A stretch of DNA of 34,078 nt from JALQTD01 sp964390365. GTDB taxonomy: Bacteria > Bacteroidota > Bacteroidia > Flavobacteriales_D > Sanyastnellaceae. The stretch is taken from NCBI GenBank assembly GCA_964390365.1, contig CAYMHW010000014.1:1-34078 (forward strand), in the 5' to 3' direction. The notes beneath the pieces are model-generated. The model ran no database searches and was not told where the DNA came from. It was given only the letters and a program-made list of their open reading frames with translations. Every line of letters starts with the position of its first letter. The stretch's first letter is position 1. The position numbers were made by a program, and so were the translations under genes. Below, piece after piece: positions 31,386 through 34,078 of this stretch.

Positions 31386-33956
31386 TCAGACCGCGTTTCG
31401 GCTCGCGTTGATGATGCCGAACATCGAGCGAATGATGAGTCGGCGCAGCGTTTCCCCATCCCAACCGTTCGCCTGCGCCCCGGGGCCTTCCGCGCGCTTC
31501 ATCAACGCGAAGTGCTGGATGACCAACAGCGGCTTGATCAGGCTATCGCGCAGGCCGATGGACTCGCGGATGGCGGGGTTGCGCTCCATGAGCTCGGATT
31601 GGCCGGAAATCGCAAGCACCAACCGCTTCGTGCGCTCGAATTCATCGTGAATGGTGTTCCAGAGGGCGCCGAATTCGGGATGATCGGCCAAGTGCGCGGT
31701 CAACCGGAAATCGCACTTCAACATGCTCTGCATGCTGTTTTCAACGAGGGCTCGGAAAAACGCGTTCCGCTCGTACAATGCAGCCGCTTCTTCCAAGCGA
31801 CCGACGACCTCCAAGGCTTCAAGTGCGGTGCCGAGTCCGAAGTAGCCGGGCACGTTTTGGCGCAACTGGCTCCAGGACCCCACGAACGGAATCGCCCGCA
31901 AGTCATCGAGGGTCAGCGGGCCGCCTGATTTCCGACGCGTCGGCCGACTGCCCACGTTGGTCTCTCCATAGAAGTGCAACGTACCGTAAGACTCGAGGTA
32001 GGGCAAAAATGCGGGATCGGTCTTGAGCCGCGTGTAATGCGCAAAGCTCGTTTCGCTCAACTCGTCCATCAGGGCGGCGTCGCGGTCTCCCGAATCGGCC
32101 CCTTGGACGTCATCGAAGAGCCGGTTTTGAAGCCCCGCGGTCAGGAGCAGCTCCATGTTGAAGGAGGCGCTTTTCGGGATGCCGAAGTTGGAACTGATCG
32201 TTTGGCCTTGGATGGTGGTCTGGATTTCCTTGTTCTCGATGCGGTCGCCAAGGGAAGCGTAAAACCGGTGGGTGTTGCCACCGCCACGGGCAGGCGGCCC
32301 TCCCCGACCATCGAAAAACAGCACCGTCACGCCCGCCGCTCTGCTGACCTGGGTCAACGACTCCTTCGCCCGGAAGATGGACCAATTCGCGCGCAGGTAG
32401 CCGCCGTCTTTCGTGCCGTCGGAGAAGCCGAGCATGATGGTTTGGCGGTGGTTGCGCCGCGCGAGGTGTGCGCGGTAATCGGTTTGGTCATACAATTTGC
32501 CCATCTCCTCTTGCGCTCGGGCCAAATCATCAATCGTCTCAAACAACGGCACCACATCCAGCGTCATCGATCCCTCCCACCCCGCAGCCCGCGCAAGCAG
32601 CACCACCCCGGCCACGTCCTCCGCACCCCGGCAGTTCGAAATGATGAACCGGTGACACGCACCCTCCCCATTCGTCCGCTGGATGTCGCGCATGGCGGCC
32701 AACGCCTCCAACGCATCCCGGTGGCGCTCCTCGTCCAACACGACCGGCGCCGTTGGCATCCACGTCAGCAACGCGTGCATCCGCCCTTCCCAATCCATCG
32801 CCTCAAACGCTTCCACGCCCCCTTCCCAATGCGCCTGCAACACCGCATTCCGCGCCGCCTTCAGCACGCGGCTGTCCTGCCGGATGTCGATCGACGCAAA
32901 GTGCATCCCGAACAGCCGAACCTTGAACTGGAACATGCGGATCGCCTCCAAGTAGAGGCCGTTGTAATGCTCCTCCACCCAATCCGCCACTTCGTCCAAG
33001 GGTTCGAGCAAATCGACCGGCTTCAGCGGGTGCGTATCGGGGTGGAGCATCGCGGCTTCCACTTGGTCCTGCAAGGCATCGAGCAAATCGCTCGTGTGCT
33101 TGAACGTCACGCGGCGGCGCAAGTCCCGCAGGTCGCGCCGGTAGCAGCGGAGCAAGGACACCCGCAGCCGCTTTGCCACGTTGCGGGTCGTGTCCGCATC
33201 GACGTACGGGTTGCCATCTCGGTCGCCCCCGGGCCAAAATCCAATCGTAATGAGCCCATTCGAAATGCCCTTCGCCTCGGGATCGTCCAAGGCCTGCGCC
33301 ACGCGCATGAACAGCTCAGGCGCCGCCGTGTAAAACACGTTCTCAAGGTACCACGATTGCCGCACCGCCTCGTCGAACGGGGTCGGTGGTTCGCTTTGGA
33401 AAAACGGGGTGAGGCCCAACTGGTGCAGCAGCTTCCGGATGCTCACGAGGTCGTTCTCCTGCATTGCTTGGGCCAAATCCGTGATGATGGCCAGCGCATT
33501 CCCCGGATAAAATTGCGTCGGGTGCGCGGTCAGCACCACCCGCACGGCGTAATCCTGCATGATGGCCTTGAGCTCTTCCGTCAGGCCGTGCCGGCGGGTG
33601 CGTTGCATGAGGCTTTGGAGCGACTCCGTGCCGCCGAGGTCGTTGAGCTGGGCGTAGCGCGCGTCCTCCAAGGCGTCCACAAGCACCACCTGCCGCTCCA
33701 CGTACTGGATGATGCGGAAAAGGAGTGCTACTTGGTCATCGCGGTCCGTGAGGCTTTGGGATTGGAAAAACCGTTCGAGGATCTCCACGGGCGATTGGCT
33801 CTCCTCGAGCCCCTGTTCGCACGCCTCTTGCAGGAGGGGCACGCGCAGACCGGTTTGGCGGATGCCGTCGAGCGGCAGGGTTAGGAAAATGCCGTTGAAT
33901 ACTTGGAACGGATGGCTCACCACCGCTTGGTACTCTTTGCGTTCGCGTGCGTTCAT
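31386..33956 (-). CDS. ppc: Phosphoenolpyruvate carboxylase
   Basis: An 856-residue cytoplasmic enzyme that makes oxaloacetate from phosphoenolpyruvate and bicarbonate, replenishing the TCA cycle. The signature LTAHPTQ holds the catalytic His (H145). Other active-site blocks are GGDRDGNP (243-250), LGFSDGTKDGG (509-519) and FDGRGGPPARGGG (548-560), the mobile glycine-rich loop. The length is close to the bacterial norm of about 880. The ATG at 33956 is preferred over a TTG 21 bp upstream. Odd point: the chain ends ASRNAV, whereas most PEPCs end in RNTG, a tail that packs near the active site. The gene diverges from the aldo/keto reductase over 72 bp. A weak -7-like TAACTTGC (33974-33981, minus) with TTTG 14 nt upstream may be its promoter. 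Confidence 0.95.
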   Translation of the reverse strand: MNARERKEYQAVVSHPFQVFNGIFLTLPLDGIRQTGLRVPLLQEACEQGLEESQSPVEILERFFQSQSLTDRDDQVALLFRIIQYVERQVVLVDALEDARYAQLNDLGGTESLQSLMQRTRRHGLTEELKAIMQDYAVRVVLTAHPTQFYPGNALAIITDLAQAMQENDLVSIRKLLHQLGLTPFFQSEPPTPFDEAVRQSWYLENVFYTAAPELFMRVAQALDDPEAKGISNGLITIGFWPGGDRDGNPYVDADTTRNVAKRLRVSLLRCYRRDLRDLRRRVTFKHTSDLLDALQDQVEAAMLHPDTHPLKPVDLLEPLDEVADWVEEHYNGLYLEAIRMFQFKVRLFGMHFASIDIRQDSRVLKAARNAVLQAHWEGGVEAFEAMDWEGRMHALLTWMPTAPVVLDEERHRDALEALAAMRDIQRTNGEGACHRFIISNCRGAEDVAGVVLLARAAGWEGSMTLDVVPLFETIDDLARAQEEMGKLYDQTDYRAHLARRNHRQTIMLGFSDGTKDGGYLRANWSIFRAKESLTQVSRAAGVTVLFFDGRGGPPARGGGNTHRFYASLGDRIENKEIQTTIQGQTISSNFGIPKSASFNMELLLTAGLQNRLFDDVQGADSGDRDAALMDELSETSFAHYTRLKTDPAFLPYLESYGTLHFYGETNVGSRPTRRKSGGPLTLDDLRAIPFVGSWSQLRQNVPGYFGLGTALEALEVVGRLEEAAALYERNAFFRALVENSMQSMLKCDFRLTAHLADHPEFGALWNTIHDEFERTKRLVLAISGQSELMERNPAIRESIGLRDSLIKPLLVIQHFALMKRAEGPGAQANGWDGETLRRLIIRSMFGIINASRNAV

Positions 33957-34014
33957 GATTGGGGTTTCTCCGCGCAAGTTACCCGCCCTTCAGGACAAAT
34001 CACAGGGCACGCGC

Positions 34015-34022
34015 TACCTTTG
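34015..34022 (+). promoter_or_regulatory. Bacteroidota -7 promoter element (TACCTTTG) of the aldo/keto reductase gene
   Basis: A perfect TAnnTTTG match ends 6 nt before the ATG at 34029. Spacing and sequence match the mnmA and exonuclease promoters, so the transcript is likely leaderless. Confidence 0.65.
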
Positions 34023-34028
34023 TCCCCG

Positions 34029-34078
34029 ATGGAATACCGCAACATGGGCAGGACCGGACTGCAGCTCAGTGAGCTGTC
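34029..34078 (+). CDS. Aldo/keto reductase, N-terminal fragment (cut by window end)
   Basis: Only the first 16 codons and part of the next are present. MEYRNMGRTGLQLSEL is the typical opening of NADPH-dependent aldo/keto reductases of the potassium-channel beta-subunit-like branch, in which the first beta hairpin reads YRxxGxTGLxVS. The catalytic Asp/Tyr/Lys/His lie outside the window, so activity cannot be judged. The start is supported by the -7 box 6 nt upstream. Confidence 0.75.
   Translation, partial: MEYRNMGRTGLQLSEL

Noticed and set aside
31974..33884. A 636-codon open frame antisense to ppc
   Set aside because: All PEPC active-site motifs lie on the other strand; this one has Arg/His/Gln-rich sequence with no recognisable family.

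Overview
The window looks like chromosome of a GC-rich member of the Bacteroidota, probably a Flavobacteriales-type lineage (inference; no rRNA is present to place it). The evidence is three large secreted proteins with type IX secretion (T9SS) C-terminal domains of both type A and type B, a Bacteroidota-style DUF4199/GT2 pair, an S46 dipeptidyl-peptidase, CcmE with a CxxxY haem site, and repeated TAnnTTTG-type -7 promoter elements. Coding density is high and there is no gene-free stretch over 300 bases. I saw no tRNA, rRNA, CRISPR, IS element or phage gene.

Left part (1-16 kb). An M1-family lipoprotein aminopeptidase (60-1943, +) faces a four-gene minus-strand block. Read in transcription order, the block holds an ECF sigma factor (11691-11095), a membrane-anchored anti-sigma-like protein with PKD repeats and a type B-like T9SS C-terminal domain (11082-9775), and two paralogous giant T9SS cargo proteins of about 1250 residues (9567-5815 and 5818-2018), which overlap by ATGA. 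I consider this block the most interesting unit: a sigma/anti-sigma pair whose outer part resembles the secreted proteins encoded just downstream. Divergent from sigma lie mnmA and a 903-residue secreted protein with six GCTDP/DDGSC repeats and Kazal-like segments.

Middle (15.7-20 kb). A DUF4199 membrane protein and a polyprenyl-phosphate-type GT2 glycosyltransferase form a minus-strand pair. Divergent from them are the small SRP RNA gene (ffs) and a biotin carboxylase (accC). A zinc-ligand-poor sirtuin (cobB) and a DEDDh exonuclease are transcribed head to head from only 39 bp.

Right part (19.8-34 kb). The exonuclease leads a tightly coupled chain: ccmB, ccmC, ccmD-like, ccmE, ccmF, a Rossmann/DUF2520 protein and a KdsC-type HAD phosphatase. 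Nearly every junction overlaps by 1-4 bases. This covers the haem-handling half of cytochrome c maturation System I, but ccmA and the apocytochrome thiol genes are not in the window. Next come yidC with an overlapping DUF6438 gene, a DPP7-like S46 peptidase, a convergent phosphoenolpyruvate carboxylase, and the first 17 codons of an aldo/keto reductase.

A window-wide feature is a TACCTTTG-like box only 4-8 nt upstream of several start codons. The SRP RNA, whose 5' end can be fixed by its terminal pairing, calibrates the box-to-start distance and implies that many of these mRNAs are leaderless or nearly so.
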